A stretch of DNA of 64,000 bases, taken from JAIOQA01 sp035493675 (lineage in GTDB: Bacteria; Myxococcota_A; Polyangia; Haliangiales; Haliangiaceae). The notes under the pieces are model-generated. The model did not search any database. It had not been told where the DNA came from and saw only the letters and a program-made list of their open reading frames with translations. Shown piece after piece: positions 7,265-15,051 of the stretch (position 1 is the first letter of the stretch; each line of letters begins with the position of its first letter). The translations under genes were made by a program, and so were the position numbers. Location of the stretch: NCBI GenBank assembly GCA_035493675.1, contig DATJIA010000138.1:1-64000 (forward strand), given 5' to 3'.

Positions 7265-8818
7265 ATGCGCCGGCTGCTCCTGCTCGCAACGATCGCCGCG
7301 TGCTCGCGCGGCACGAGACCGCCCGCATCGGTCGCGCCGGTCGTGCACGAATCGCAGGCCCCGGCGGCCGCGAACGACCTGATGTCAGATCCCGACGAAT
7401 ACCGGATCGATCACGTCAGCCGCGACGCGGGCGAGGCGATCTTCACGCGCACCGGCATCGGCGATCCGTATCGCGCCGGCGTGCCGTACCCGATCTTCCT
7501 CGCGCTCTTGCGCGCGTACCCCGAGCTGTTCGGTCACGACACGCAGGAGCTCGCGGCGCGCTTCGGCTTCGTCGCGCGCACGCCCGACCCGTCGAGCACG
7601 GATCTCGATCTGCGCGAAGGCCTGCCGCTCGGCATGCACCTCACGACCGATCCGTACACCGGCGTGCAGTTCGTCGTGACCAACTGCGCGCTGTGCCACG
7701 CCGAGCGGCTGCATCTGCCCGACGGCGATCGCGTCGTGATCGGGCTCGGCTCGAAGCACGTGCGCATCCACGCGTACGACGCCGCGTTCGCCGACGCCGC
7801 GCGCCGCGCCGATTTCGGCGGCGAGAAGCTGGCGCCGCTCGCCGACGAGGAAGCCGCCGCGCACCACGTGAGCTGGGGCCTCGATTGGCGCGTGCCGCTC
7901 GTCAAGGCGACGCTCGACGCGATGACCGCGCGCGCGAAGCAGCGCGCCGAGCTGATCGAGAAGACGCGCAACGGACCGCCCGGCCGCGTCGCGCCGATCG
8001 AATCGTTCGCGCTCGTGCTCGGCGCGATGCGCGGTACGCCGATCAAGACGAACGAGGCGGTCGGCTGGTCGAAGGTCCCCGACGTGATCGGCTTCGCGCA
8101 GCGCGTGACGCTGTCGTGGGACGCGGCCGGCGAAGGGCCGATGGACGTGCTCGTCGTCGAGGCCGACGTCGCCGCCGGCGTGAGGCCCGACTGGTTCTGG
8201 CGCCATCCGCTGCAAGGCGCGTCGCTCGGCGCATTCCTCCGCCAGCCGCGCCGCGAGCTGCGCTTCCCCGGATCGATCGATCGCAAGCTCGCCGCCAAGG
8301 GCAAACAGCTCTTCGAGGACAACTGCGCGCGCTGTCACGGCGACTACGCCGACGACGGCCACGTGATCCGCTACGACGAGCAGGTCGTCCCGCTCGACGT
8401 CGTCGGCACCGACCCGGCGCGCGCGAACGCGGTCACCGACGACTTCCTCGCCGCCGCCAACGATCCGAAGATCACGCGCGAGCTCACGCACGCGCGCCAC
8501 ACCGGCGGCTACGTCCCGCCCGTGCTCACCGGCGTGTGGGCGCGCGCGCCGTTCGGGCACGCGGGGCAGTGGCCGTCGCTCGCGGTGATGGCGACACCGC
8601 CCGCCGATCGCGCCGGCCACTTCGCGCCGTATGTCTTCGATCCCGACGCGCCGTACGACTTGATCGACGTCGGCCTCGCGCACCATCGGCGCAAGGAGCT
8701 GCCCGGTCCGTTCGAGCAGATCGTCGGCGCGCCGCCGATCTCACCGCTCGGTCACCCGTTCCTCGCCGATCTCGGCCCCGACGCGCGCGCGGTGGTCGAG
8801 TACCTGAAGACGCTATGA
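7265..8818 (+). CDS. Dihaem cytochrome c lipoprotein, peroxidase-like
   Basis: The 517-residue product has a lipoprotein signal (MRRLLLLATIAAC) and two CxxCH haem sites: CALCH starting at residue 141 and CARCH starting at 354. The spacing and size resemble large dihaem cytochromes of the c-type peroxidase/RoxA-like superfamily, and the second domain has a helix-rich region ending in a likely Met or His ligand near GHAGQWPSL. It is probably an electron carrier or peroxidase on the periplasmic side. The start is followed directly by hydrophobic residues, and the OsmC gene begins in an ATGA overlap with this stop, suggesting a shared oxidative-stress or electron-transfer role (inference). Confidence 0.8.
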   Translation: MRRLLLLATIAACSRGTRPPASVAPVVHESQAPAAANDLMSDPDEYRIDHVSRDAGEAIFTRTGIGDPYRAGVPYPIFLALLRAYPELFGHDTQELAARFGFVARTPDPSSTDLDLREGLPLGMHLTTDPYTGVQFVVTNCALCHAERLHLPDGDRVVIGLGSKHVRIHAYDAAFADAARRADFGGEKLAPLADEEAAAHHVSWGLDWRVPLVKATLDAMTARAKQRAELIEKTRNGPPGRVAPIESFALVLGAMRGTPIKTNEAVGWSKVPDVIGFAQRVTLSWDAAGEGPMDVLVVEADVAAGVRPDWFWRHPLQGASLGAFLRQPRRELRFPGSIDRKLAAKGKQLFEDNCARCHGDYADDGHVIRYDEQVVPLDVVGTDPARANAVTDDFLAAANDPKITRELTHARHTGGYVPPVLTGVWARAPFGHAGQWPSLAVMATPPADRAGHFAPYVFDPDAPYDLIDVGLAHHRRKELPGPFEQIVGAPPISPLGHPFLADLGPDARAVVEYLKTL

Positions 8819-9288
8819 GCAAAGACACGCACGACTACCGCCTCGCGCTCACCTGGGACGAACGCGGCCCCGGCACGATCGATTACCGCAGCTACTCGCG
8901 CACGTATCGCATCGCGATCGACGGCAAGCCCGAGCTCGTCGGCAGCGCCGATCCGACCTTCCGCGGCGATCCGAAGCTCCCCAATCCCGAGGAGCTGCTG
9001 GTCGCCGCGCTGTCGTCGTGCCACATGCTGTCGTACCTCGCGCTGTGCGCGCGCGCGAAGATCGTCGTCGTCGCATACACCGACGACGCGAGCGGCACGA
9101 TGATCACGCGCGACGGCGGCTGGAGCGGCTCCTTCACCGAGGTCGTGCTGCGCCCGCGCGTGACGATCGCGCCGGGCGGCGACGACGCGAAGGCGCGCGC
9201 GCTCCATCACGACGCGCACGACGGCTGCTTCGTCGCGGCGTCGGTCAACTTCCCGGTGCGCTGCGAGCCGACGATCGTGATCGCGTAG
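8815..9288 (+). CDS. OsmC/Ohr-family peroxidase-like protein
   Basis: The 157-residue protein fits the OsmC fold: N-terminal strands, the long helix PNPEELLVAALSSCHMLSYL with Cys69, and a second conserved Cys138 in HDGCFVAASVNFPV. In OsmC/Ohr these two cysteines reduce organic hydroperoxides. The layout SSCHMLSYLALCA is typical of the OsmC-like branch rather than Ohr. The ATG overlaps the cytochrome stop (ATGA), and there is no signal peptide, so it acts in the cytoplasm. The small gap to the following convergent gene has no obvious terminator. Confidence 0.88.
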   Translation: MSKDTHDYRLALTWDERGPGTIDYRSYSRTYRIAIDGKPELVGSADPTFRGDPKLPNPEELLVAALSSCHMLSYLALCARAKIVVVAYTDDASGTMITRDGGWSGSFTEVVLRPRVTIAPGGDDAKARALHHDAHDGCFVAASVNFPVRCEPTIVIA

Positions 9289-9299
9289 CGAAGAAGAGC

Positions 9300-9779
9300 T
9301 CAGCCGTTCGGCCGGACCGGCGCGAGCTTGTGCGAGATCTCCCGCTGCACCTTCTCGACCTCGCCCTGCAGCCACGACGGTACGTCGCCCTTGCCGATCT
9401 CGTAGGTCTTCGACTCACCGCCCGGCTTCGACGGCGCGAGCGTCGCGACCACGCTCACGATCGTCCCTTCACCGGTCGGCACGACCCGCGCCGCGAGCTG
9501 GAACAAGAACGTCTGCTCGTCCGTGCTCGTGCCGTGATCGAACGCCGTGTGCCGCTTGCACGCGTCGCCGTTCTCGGTGCGGCATTCGCGCGGCGTGGCG
9601 AACCCGTCGCTGCCCATGGGCGCGATGTTCATCCACCGCTCGGCGAGCACGTCGTGCACGGCGGACTTGGTGTCGTCGATGTTGGTGGTGTAGCGGGCGA
9701 CCGCGGGATGGCTGGCGACCATCGTCGTCTGGGCGCCGCACGCTGCGAGGAATAGGGAGCTGAGGATCGCGAGTCTCAT
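9300..9779 (-). CDS. Lipoprotein of unknown function
   Basis: The ATG at 9777-9779 gives 159 residues starting MRLAILSSLFLAACGAQ with a clean lipobox (FLAAC). An upstream in-frame ATG would hide the signal, so it is rejected. The mature part has alternating strands, a Cys pair near ECRTENGDACKRH, and a C-terminal amphipathic helix that includes WLQGEVEKVQREISHKL. I do not recognise the family. The gene is divergent from the enoyl-CoA hydratase gene, and a 38-bp palindrome lies in the gap between them, so a shared operator is possible. Confidence 0.75.
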   Translation of the reverse strand: MRLAILSSLFLAACGAQTTMVASHPAVARYTTNIDDTKSAVHDVLAERWMNIAPMGSDGFATPRECRTENGDACKRHTAFDHGTSTDEQTFLFQLAARVVPTGEGTIVSVVATLAPSKPGGESKTYEIGKGDVPSWLQGEVEKVQREISHKLAPVRPNG

Positions 9780-9865
9780 GTCAGTCGGCGCGAGCAAGCC
9801 ATGCGCCACCGTTTGCCAGGGATCGCACGACGGATCTCCGACGAGATACCGCGACGCAGCCCGCG

Positions 9866-9903
9866 ACTGCGACGACGCAGGGACGTCGCTGCGACGTCGC
9901 AGT
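9866..9903. promoter_or_regulatory. 38-bp palindrome in divergent promoter region
   Basis: Two 19-base arms abut without a loop, 9866-9884 and 9885-9903. They match as inverted copies except for two mismatches, and each is built from CTGCGACG units. It ends one base before the -10 hexamer of the hydratase gene, a position where a bound dimer would block RNA polymerase. Confidence 0.5.
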
Positions 9904-9904
9904 G

Positions 9905-9910
9905 TAGGAT
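9905..9910 (+). promoter_or_regulatory. -10 hexamer TAGGAT, leaderless position
   Basis: TAGGAT lies six bases before the ATG at 9917, directly next to the 38-bp palindrome. No Shine-Dalgarno sequence is present. Confidence 0.55.
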
Positions 9911-9916
9911 GCGCGC

Positions 9917-10672
9917 ATGTCGATCATCGAGATCGTGAGGCACGGTGAGGTCGCGGTCCTGCACGTTCGCGCAGGCAAGGGCAACGCGATGAGCCCGACG
10001 ATGTTGACCGCGCTTCGCGCCGCGGTCACCGACGTCGATCGCAGCGACGCGCGCGCGCTCGTGATCACCGGCGACTCGGGATTCTTCTCGGCCGGCCTCG
10101 CGCTCCCCGAGATCATCGACTTCGATCGCGCGCAGGCGCGCGAGTTCATCGACCTGTTCGCGGACGCGATGCGCACGGTCCTGGTCGCGACCCTCCCGGT
10201 CGTCGCCGCGATCAACGGCCACGCGATCGCCGGCGGCTGCGTGCTCGCGCTCCAGTGCGACGCGCGCCTGGCCGCGAACGCGCCGATCAAGATCGGGCTC
10301 AACGAGGTGCAGCTCGGCATCGGCCTGCCCGCGGTGGTGGTCGAGGTGCTGCGCCTGCGCGTGCCCGCGAGCTCGCTCGCGCCGATCGCGCTCGAAGGCA
10401 ACCTGTTCGAGCCCGCGCGCGCCCGCGAGCTCGGCTTGATCGACGAGCTGGTCGCGCCGCCGGAGCACCTTGCCCGCGCGATCGCGCGCGCGTCCGAGCT
10501 CGCGCGTGGGCCGCGCGCCGCCTTCGCGCAGGTCAAGTCGGCGCTGTCGCGCCACGCGGTCGGCGCGATCGACGCGATCGGCGCCGACGAGCGCGAGCGC
10601 TGGCTCGACACCTGGTTCACGCCGTCGGCGCAGACGATCCTGCGCGCCGCGGTCGCGCGCCTCAAGAAGTAG
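9917..10672 (+). CDS. Enoyl-CoA hydratase/isomerase family protein
   Basis: The 251-residue protein has the crotonase fold: ALVITGDSGFFSAGLALPEI supplies the first oxyanion-hole strand and loop (the usual FSAG motif) and AAINGHAIAGGCVLALQCD the second. The segment KIGLNEVQLGIGLPA places a Glu where the catalytic acid of hydratases usually sits, while the second classic Glu is not evident, so an isomerase (3,2-trans-enoyl-CoA) or CoA hydrolase activity is as likely as hydration. Length is normal for the family. There are no beta-oxidation partners nearby; it stands alone between a divergent lipoprotein gene and a convergent region. Confidence 0.85.
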   Translation: MSIIEIVRHGEVAVLHVRAGKGNAMSPTMLTALRAAVTDVDRSDARALVITGDSGFFSAGLALPEIIDFDRAQAREFIDLFADAMRTVLVATLPVVAAINGHAIAGGCVLALQCDARLAANAPIKIGLNEVQLGIGLPAVVVEVLRLRVPASSLAPIALEGNLFEPARARELGLIDELVAPPEHLARAIARASELARGPRAAFAQVKSALSRHAVGAIDAIGADERERWLDTWFTPSAQTILRAAVARLKK

Positions 10673-10790
10673 CTGCCACCGCGCGTGTCGCGCGTATCTA
10701 GACCTCGCCGTCGACGGTCCGGTCGGCTCGTGCGTCCACGTTCGCTGACTCGATGGTAACGGTGGCGATGGGGGCGGGACTTCGTTCGAG

Positions 10791-10913
10791 ATGTGCTCGG
10801 ACAAAGAAGCGACGAAGTCCATCGATGTCACCGGTCAGTCGGGCGGCAGCTATCTCGAGCTGATGGAAGATCCGCCCTGCAAGAACGCCGGTGTGAAGGT
10901 TGCGGTTCACTGA
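10791..10913 (+). pseudogene. Small ORF, probable 3' remnant of a decayed secreted-protein gene
   Basis: Forty codons from an ATG encode a Cys-containing peptide (MCSDKEATKSIDVTGQSGG, then ELMEDPPCKNAGVKVAVH). Third positions are strongly G/C, like real genes here. Reading back from the ATG in frame gives a Gly/Asp-rich linker (DGNGGDGGGTSFE) until a TGA at 10743-10745, like linkers in the lipoproteins of this window. It therefore looks like the last domain of a gene that has lost its 5' part. It ends 7 bp inside the convergent DUF4157 gene. It may instead be a true microprotein. Confidence 0.35.
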
Positions 10914-13900
10914 CCCACCTGATCCTTCGCGCGCTTCGCGGCGTCGGCCTCGTCCGCGGCGCGGCGGATGCGCGCCTCGATGTCGGCGATGTTGATCTCG
11001 CCGTTCTCGAGTGACGACGCGGCGGCCGACGCCGCGTCGACCAGCACGAGCTGCACCTCGCGGTACTCGGACTTGGCCTTGTTGTAGCGGGCCTCGACCG
11101 CCTCGACCTCCTCGCGCTTGCGCATGCGCTCCTGGATCTCCTCGGTGGTGACCGAGCCGCGCTGCGCGAGCTCGATGTTCTGCGCGAAGTAGTCCTGGCG
11201 CATCGACGCGTGCTCGTGCGCGACGCGATCGAGCTGGCGCGCGACCGGCTCGTCGGCCTCCTTGTAGCGCTTCACGAGCTCGTCGAGGTACGTCTTGCGC
11301 TCCTCGGCGCTGCCCAGGATCTTCTGCGGCTTCATCAGCTCGGCGCGCGCGTCCTCGAGCTTCTGGTGATCGATCGTCGGAGCCTGCGGCTTGCCGCCCT
11401 CGAAGTCGGCGTGGCTCGGCTTCATCAGATCCGCGCCGCCGTCGGGCTTGGAGCCGACCTCGCCCGCGACCTCGTACTTGCCGAACGTCCACTTCTTGAA
11501 CGTGTAGCGCCACAGCTCCTTCTTGAAGAAGACGAGCGCGGTCGCCTGCACGACCACGCCGACGCTCGCCGACAGCTCCGCGTCGGCGGCGTACGTGATC
11601 TTGGGCTTCTCGCTCGCGACCTCGCTCGCGCGCAGGCGCTTCGCCTCGCGATCGAGGACGATCACGCCGCCGATCGTCGTGCGCGCCTTCGCCGCCGCCT
11701 CGGCGCGCGCGAACAAGCCGACGCCGAGCGCGGCCGCGTACGCCGAGCCGAGGTTGACGCCGCCCTTGAACTCGACGCCGAGCGTGGCGCTCGCGCCGAC
11801 GCTGCCGCTCAGGTGGAAGCGATCCTGCTCGGGCATCGCGAGCGACGCGCCGACGTCGGCGCCGAGCTTGACGTCGGCGCCGAGCCCCGCGAACACCTCG
11901 AGCCCGGGCACCAGCGGGAACGACGCCTGGAAGTCCGGAATCGGCGGCTGGTAGTCGATCGCGCCCTTGATCGAGCCCTGCTTGTTCTCGATGTCGAGGA
12001 CCGCCTCGACGCCGAACAGGTTCGCGCCGATCTTCGACAGCACCGGGCTCACGCGATCGACGTGGAAGCGATCGTCGGGCGACTTCGGCTTCTCTGCGTC
12101 GTCCGCCGACGGCTTCTCGACCGGCGGCTTCTCGATCGACGCGCTCTCGACCGCGAGCGGCTTCGGCGGCGCGCCGATGCGCAGGCCGTGCACCTTGCCG
12201 CCGACCACGAGCTGCTTGAGGCCCGTGAAGCTCAAGACGCTCGGATCGATCCCACCGATCGAATCCAGCTCGCCCTTCGCCTGATCGGGCTTCTCGGGAT
12301 CGTGCGTGTAGAGGAGCGACGCCTCCTTCACGCGCATGCCGTGGCGATCGAGCTCGAGCCCGACCGCGTCGAGGCTGACGTGCTTGCCGATGCCGACGTG
12401 CAGCTTGTCGACGCCGCCCGAGAACTCGTGGCCCTTGCCTTTCTTGTAGTCGACGTGCGCGCGCGTGAACGCGAGCTCGAAGATCGAGAACGCGGAGCTC
12501 ATGCTGCTCCACAGGCTCAGATCGATCTCGCCGCCCTTCGTCACGCGACCGCGGAAGCCCGGGTCCTTCATCACGATGATGTCGGGCACGATCGAGAAGG
12601 TCGCCGGCGACTCGATGCCGATCGTCGCTTCTTCGAACGCGCCCCCGTCGGCGAGCACGAGCTCGCCCGCGCCGCGCAGCGGTGTGTCGAGGATCGTGGT
12701 CTCCAGGCTGCCCTTGAACTTGAGCCCCTTGTTCTTCTTCCACTCGGCGGAGACCTTCGGCAGCTTCACCGCGCCGTCGGCGAGCGAGACCGTCGAGATC
12801 TCGCAGGTGAACGCCTCGAGCCCCTGATCGTTCACGACGATCGACGGCAAGACGATGCCGCCGATCGTGAACACCGGCGGCAAGCCGGGCGGGTTGGTCA
12901 CCTCGAGGTCGCTGAGCGCGATCGTGAAGCCGCCCGACCACGGCAGGTTGATCATCTGCGGCGACTTGGTCTCGAGCTTGGTGTCGAACAGGTTCAAGCC
13001 GAGCTTGAACGGCAGCTGCAGGCCGCCGCTCTTCTTCTCCTTGTGATCGAAGCGGGCGAGCGCCGGCTGATCGACCTCGAGCCACACGTGCTTGAAGTCC
13101 TTCTTCACGAGCGGCTGCGCGACCTGCTGCGCGCTGCGCTCCTCGCTCGGCGCCGGCGACGGCGATCCCGACAGCTGCTCGGCGGCGTACGCGCCCGGCG
13201 TCGGCGCCTGCGTGGTCGACGGGCGGAACCGGTTCCACACCTGCTTGTAGAGCCAGCTCGCGGGGCGATGCAGCAGATCGTCGATCGTCGCGCGCACCCA
13301 CTCGATCGCGGCGACCAGGCTGCCGTCGACGAAGACCGCGTTGACCATGCCCTCGGCGGTCGGCGTGCTGACCAGGTAGCCGAGCGCCGCCGCCATGCCG
13401 CGGCCGAGCCCGTACGAGATGATCGTCTGCACGACCTGCGGCAGGAGATGGAGGATCGATCGCAGCGTGGTGAGCGCGCCGAGGATCGGGTTGAAGACGT
13501 TGCCGACCAACGCGAGCGCCGCCTTCAGGCCCTCGGTCATCACGATGTCGCCGATGCGGCCGAGCACGCCGGTCAAGCCCGGATCCATGTAGAAGAACGC
13601 GACGCGCTCGACCGTCTCGAAGACGTGCTCGAGCGCGTGCTCCTTGATCAGCGAGACCAGGACGTCGCGCGTCATGCTGCTGGTCGCGACGTCCTTCACG
13701 ATCCCGACCGCGGTCGGCTTGCGCTGCACCGGCCCGCGCGACTCGCCGCCGAGCAGCGATCCGGTGCGCACGATCTCGCCGCGCGCGGCGGCCGCGCCCC
13801 ACGCGTCGGCCTCCGCCTCGAGCCCGCCGTCGTCGTTGATCGCGAGGCCCTTGCCCTGCCCGCCCGCGCTCACGCGACCCTCGCGCTGCTGCACGACGTG

Positions 13901-14293
13901 CGCGAGCTCGTGACCGATCAGCGATCGGCCCGCGTCGCTCGACGGATCGAAGCGGCCCGCCGCGAAGTGCAGATCGTTGCCGAGCGCGAACGCCTCGGCG
14001 CCGAGCGCCGCGGCCGCGCCGCCGTGGTGCACGCGCACGCCGCCGAAGTCGGCCGCGAACGAGCGCTCCATCGACGCGCGCAGATCACCGGGCAGCGGCG
14101 CGCCGCCGCCGCCGAGATCGAGCTCGCGCGCGCCGCTCGGGAGATTCGGCGACTTCGATCCGGCAGCCGCGCGGCGCTGGATCGCCATCGTCAGCGTGCG
14201 GCGGCCGGGCGTGCCGCGCTTCGCGCGCCGCGCGTCCTCGTGATCGTCGTCGTGATCGAGGTCCGGCGTGGGCGACCAAGGGTCGAAGGCCAT
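10907..14293 (-). CDS. DUF4157 (eCIS core) domain protein, very large
   Basis: The 1128-residue product starts with a charged, low-complexity region and then a DUF4157 domain (about residues 60-140) with the zincin-like motif HELAHVVQQ at 128-136. DUF4157 proteins are linked to extracellular contractile injection systems and often carry effector domains. Here the domain is followed by a hydrophobic helical region (about 210-330, including VVQTIISYGLGRGMAAALGYL), then about 600 residues of beta-rich repeats alternating amphipathic strands (KLPKVSAEW, LETTILDTPLRGAGELVLAD), and a C-terminal coiled-coil-like Glu/Arg/Lys segment. No signal peptide. The C-terminal activity is not recognised; no tail, baseplate or sheath genes are in the window. 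Confidence 0.8.
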   Translation of the reverse strand: MAFDPWSPTPDLDHDDDHEDARRAKRGTPGRRTLTMAIQRRAAAGSKSPNLPSGARELDLGGGGAPLPGDLRASMERSFAADFGGVRVHHGGAAAALGAEAFALGNDLHFAAGRFDPSSDAGRSLIGHELAHVVQQREGRVSAGGQGKGLAINDDGGLEAEADAWGAAAARGEIVRTGSLLGGESRGPVQRKPTAVGIVKDVATSSMTRDVLVSLIKEHALEHVFETVERVAFFYMDPGLTGVLGRIGDIVMTEGLKAALALVGNVFNPILGALTTLRSILHLLPQVVQTIISYGLGRGMAAALGYLVSTPTAEGMVNAVFVDGSLVAAIEWVRATIDDLLHRPASWLYKQVWNRFRPSTTQAPTPGAYAAEQLSGSPSPAPSEERSAQQVAQPLVKKDFKHVWLEVDQPALARFDHKEKKSGGLQLPFKLGLNLFDTKLETKSPQMINLPWSGGFTIALSDLEVTNPPGLPPVFTIGGIVLPSIVVNDQGLEAFTCEISTVSLADGAVKLPKVSAEWKKNKGLKFKGSLETTILDTPLRGAGELVLADGGAFEEATIGIESPATFSIVPDIIVMKDPGFRGRVTKGGEIDLSLWSSMSSAFSIFELAFTRAHVDYKKGKGHEFSGGVDKLHVGIGKHVSLDAVGLELDRHGMRVKEASLLYTHDPEKPDQAKGELDSIGGIDPSVLSFTGLKQLVVGGKVHGLRIGAPPKPLAVESASIEKPPVEKPSADDAEKPKSPDDRFHVDRVSPVLSKIGANLFGVEAVLDIENKQGSIKGAIDYQPPIPDFQASFPLVPGLEVFAGLGADVKLGADVGASLAMPEQDRFHLSGSVGASATLGVEFKGGVNLGSAYAAALGVGLFARAEAAAKARTTIGGVIVLDREAKRLRASEVASEKPKITYAADAELSASVGVVVQATALVFFKKELWRYTFKKWTFGKYEVAGEVGSKPDGGADLMKPSHADFEGGKPQAPTIDHQKLEDARAELMKPQKILGSAEERKTYLDELVKRYKEADEPVARQLDRVAHEHASMRQDYFAQNIELAQRGSVTTEEIQERMRKREEVEAVEARYNKAKSEYREVQLVLVDAASAAASSLENGEINIADIEARIRRAADEADAAKRAKDQVGQ

Positions 14294-14397
14294 CGCCGGC
14301 GGTAAGAGCAGGCAACGCGCCAAGCCGATCGCGCGCGAACCGCGCGGAATCGCTGGCGCGATCGTCGGGTGCACCTGCGGCATGCCGCAGCTGCATG

Positions 14398-15039
14398 CTA
14401 CCGGGCGACCGCCGGGCCCATCGTCGCCATCGCGTCGAACTGCGCGTCCTCGAGGTTGTCGAGCAGGCGCTTGGTCACCAGGCGCACGAGGAAGAAGCTG
14501 AACTCCGGCTTCTGGTAGAAGAGCTGCAGCACGACGTCCTGCGTGACGCTGTAGAGATCGCACTCGCCTTCGCACACCGCGGTCGCGGTGCGCTCCTTGT
14601 CGGCGGACAAGAGGCCGATCTCGCCGAAGACGTCACCGTCCTTGAGCACCTTGTCGATCTCCTTCAAGCGCACGCGCCCGCGCTGGAGGAAGTACATGCG
14701 ATCGCCGCGGTCGCCGGTCTTGAAGAGGACGTCGCCGTCCTTGCGCGTCTCGTGCTTCATGAACGGGAGGAGCGGCTCGATCTTGAAGTCGCCGCGCGCG
14801 GCGGCCTTCACGCGCGTGATCAGGCGCTTCATCTGGATGAAGCGCAGCACGTTGAGCGGAAGCAGGCACGTCTGGAGGATCAGGACCGGATAGATGCCGG
14901 CGATCGACGTGTACGTGATCATCACGCAGTTGGCGGCGATCGCCGTCAAGCGCAGCGGGATCATCGTCTTCATGAAGAACGTGAGGAACATGAGGACGGA
15001 CCCCACGTACCCGATCGCCTGCACCCAGTTCCACGTCAT
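14398..15039 (-). CDS. Membrane protein with C-terminal cyclic-nucleotide-binding domain
   Basis: The first 70 of 213 residues form two or three membrane helices (MTWNWVQAIGYVGSVLMFLT and a second around TAIAANCVMITYTSIAGIYP). Residues about 85-190 are a cNMP-binding beta-roll: KDGDVLFKTGDRGDRMYFLQ, GRVRL, and a phosphate-binding cassette DGDVFGEIGLLSADKERTAT with the key Gly-Glu and Arg. There is no helix-turn-helix or kinase domain, so the output is unclear; the layout recalls Popeye-type proteins and small YgjV-like membrane proteins. It starts 9 bp after the GH92 stop on the same strand, but has its own TAGGAT hexamer six bases before the ATG. Confidence 0.78.
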   Translation of the reverse strand: MTWNWVQAIGYVGSVLMFLTFFMKTMIPLRLTAIAANCVMITYTSIAGIYPVLILQTCLLPLNVLRFIQMKRLITRVKAAARGDFKIEPLLPFMKHETRKDGDVLFKTGDRGDRMYFLQRGRVRLKEIDKVLKDGDVFGEIGLLSADKERTATAVCEGECDLYSVTQDVVLQLFYQKPEFSFFLVRLVTKRLLDNLEDAQFDAMATMGPAVAR

Positions 15040-15045
15040 GCGTGG

Positions 15046-15051
15046 ATCCTA
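15046..15051 (-). promoter_or_regulatory. -10 hexamer TAGGAT, leaderless position
   Basis: On the minus strand TAGGAT ends six bases before the ATG at 15039. Its first three bases are the TAG stop codon of the GH92 gene. Confidence 0.5.

Noticed and set aside
11210..14305. Plus-strand frame of about 1030 codons opposite the DUF4157 gene
   Set aside because: Composition is that of a GC-rich antisense frame (runs of Arg, Ala, Leu, Asp); the minus-strand frame has the DUF4157 motif and normal domains.
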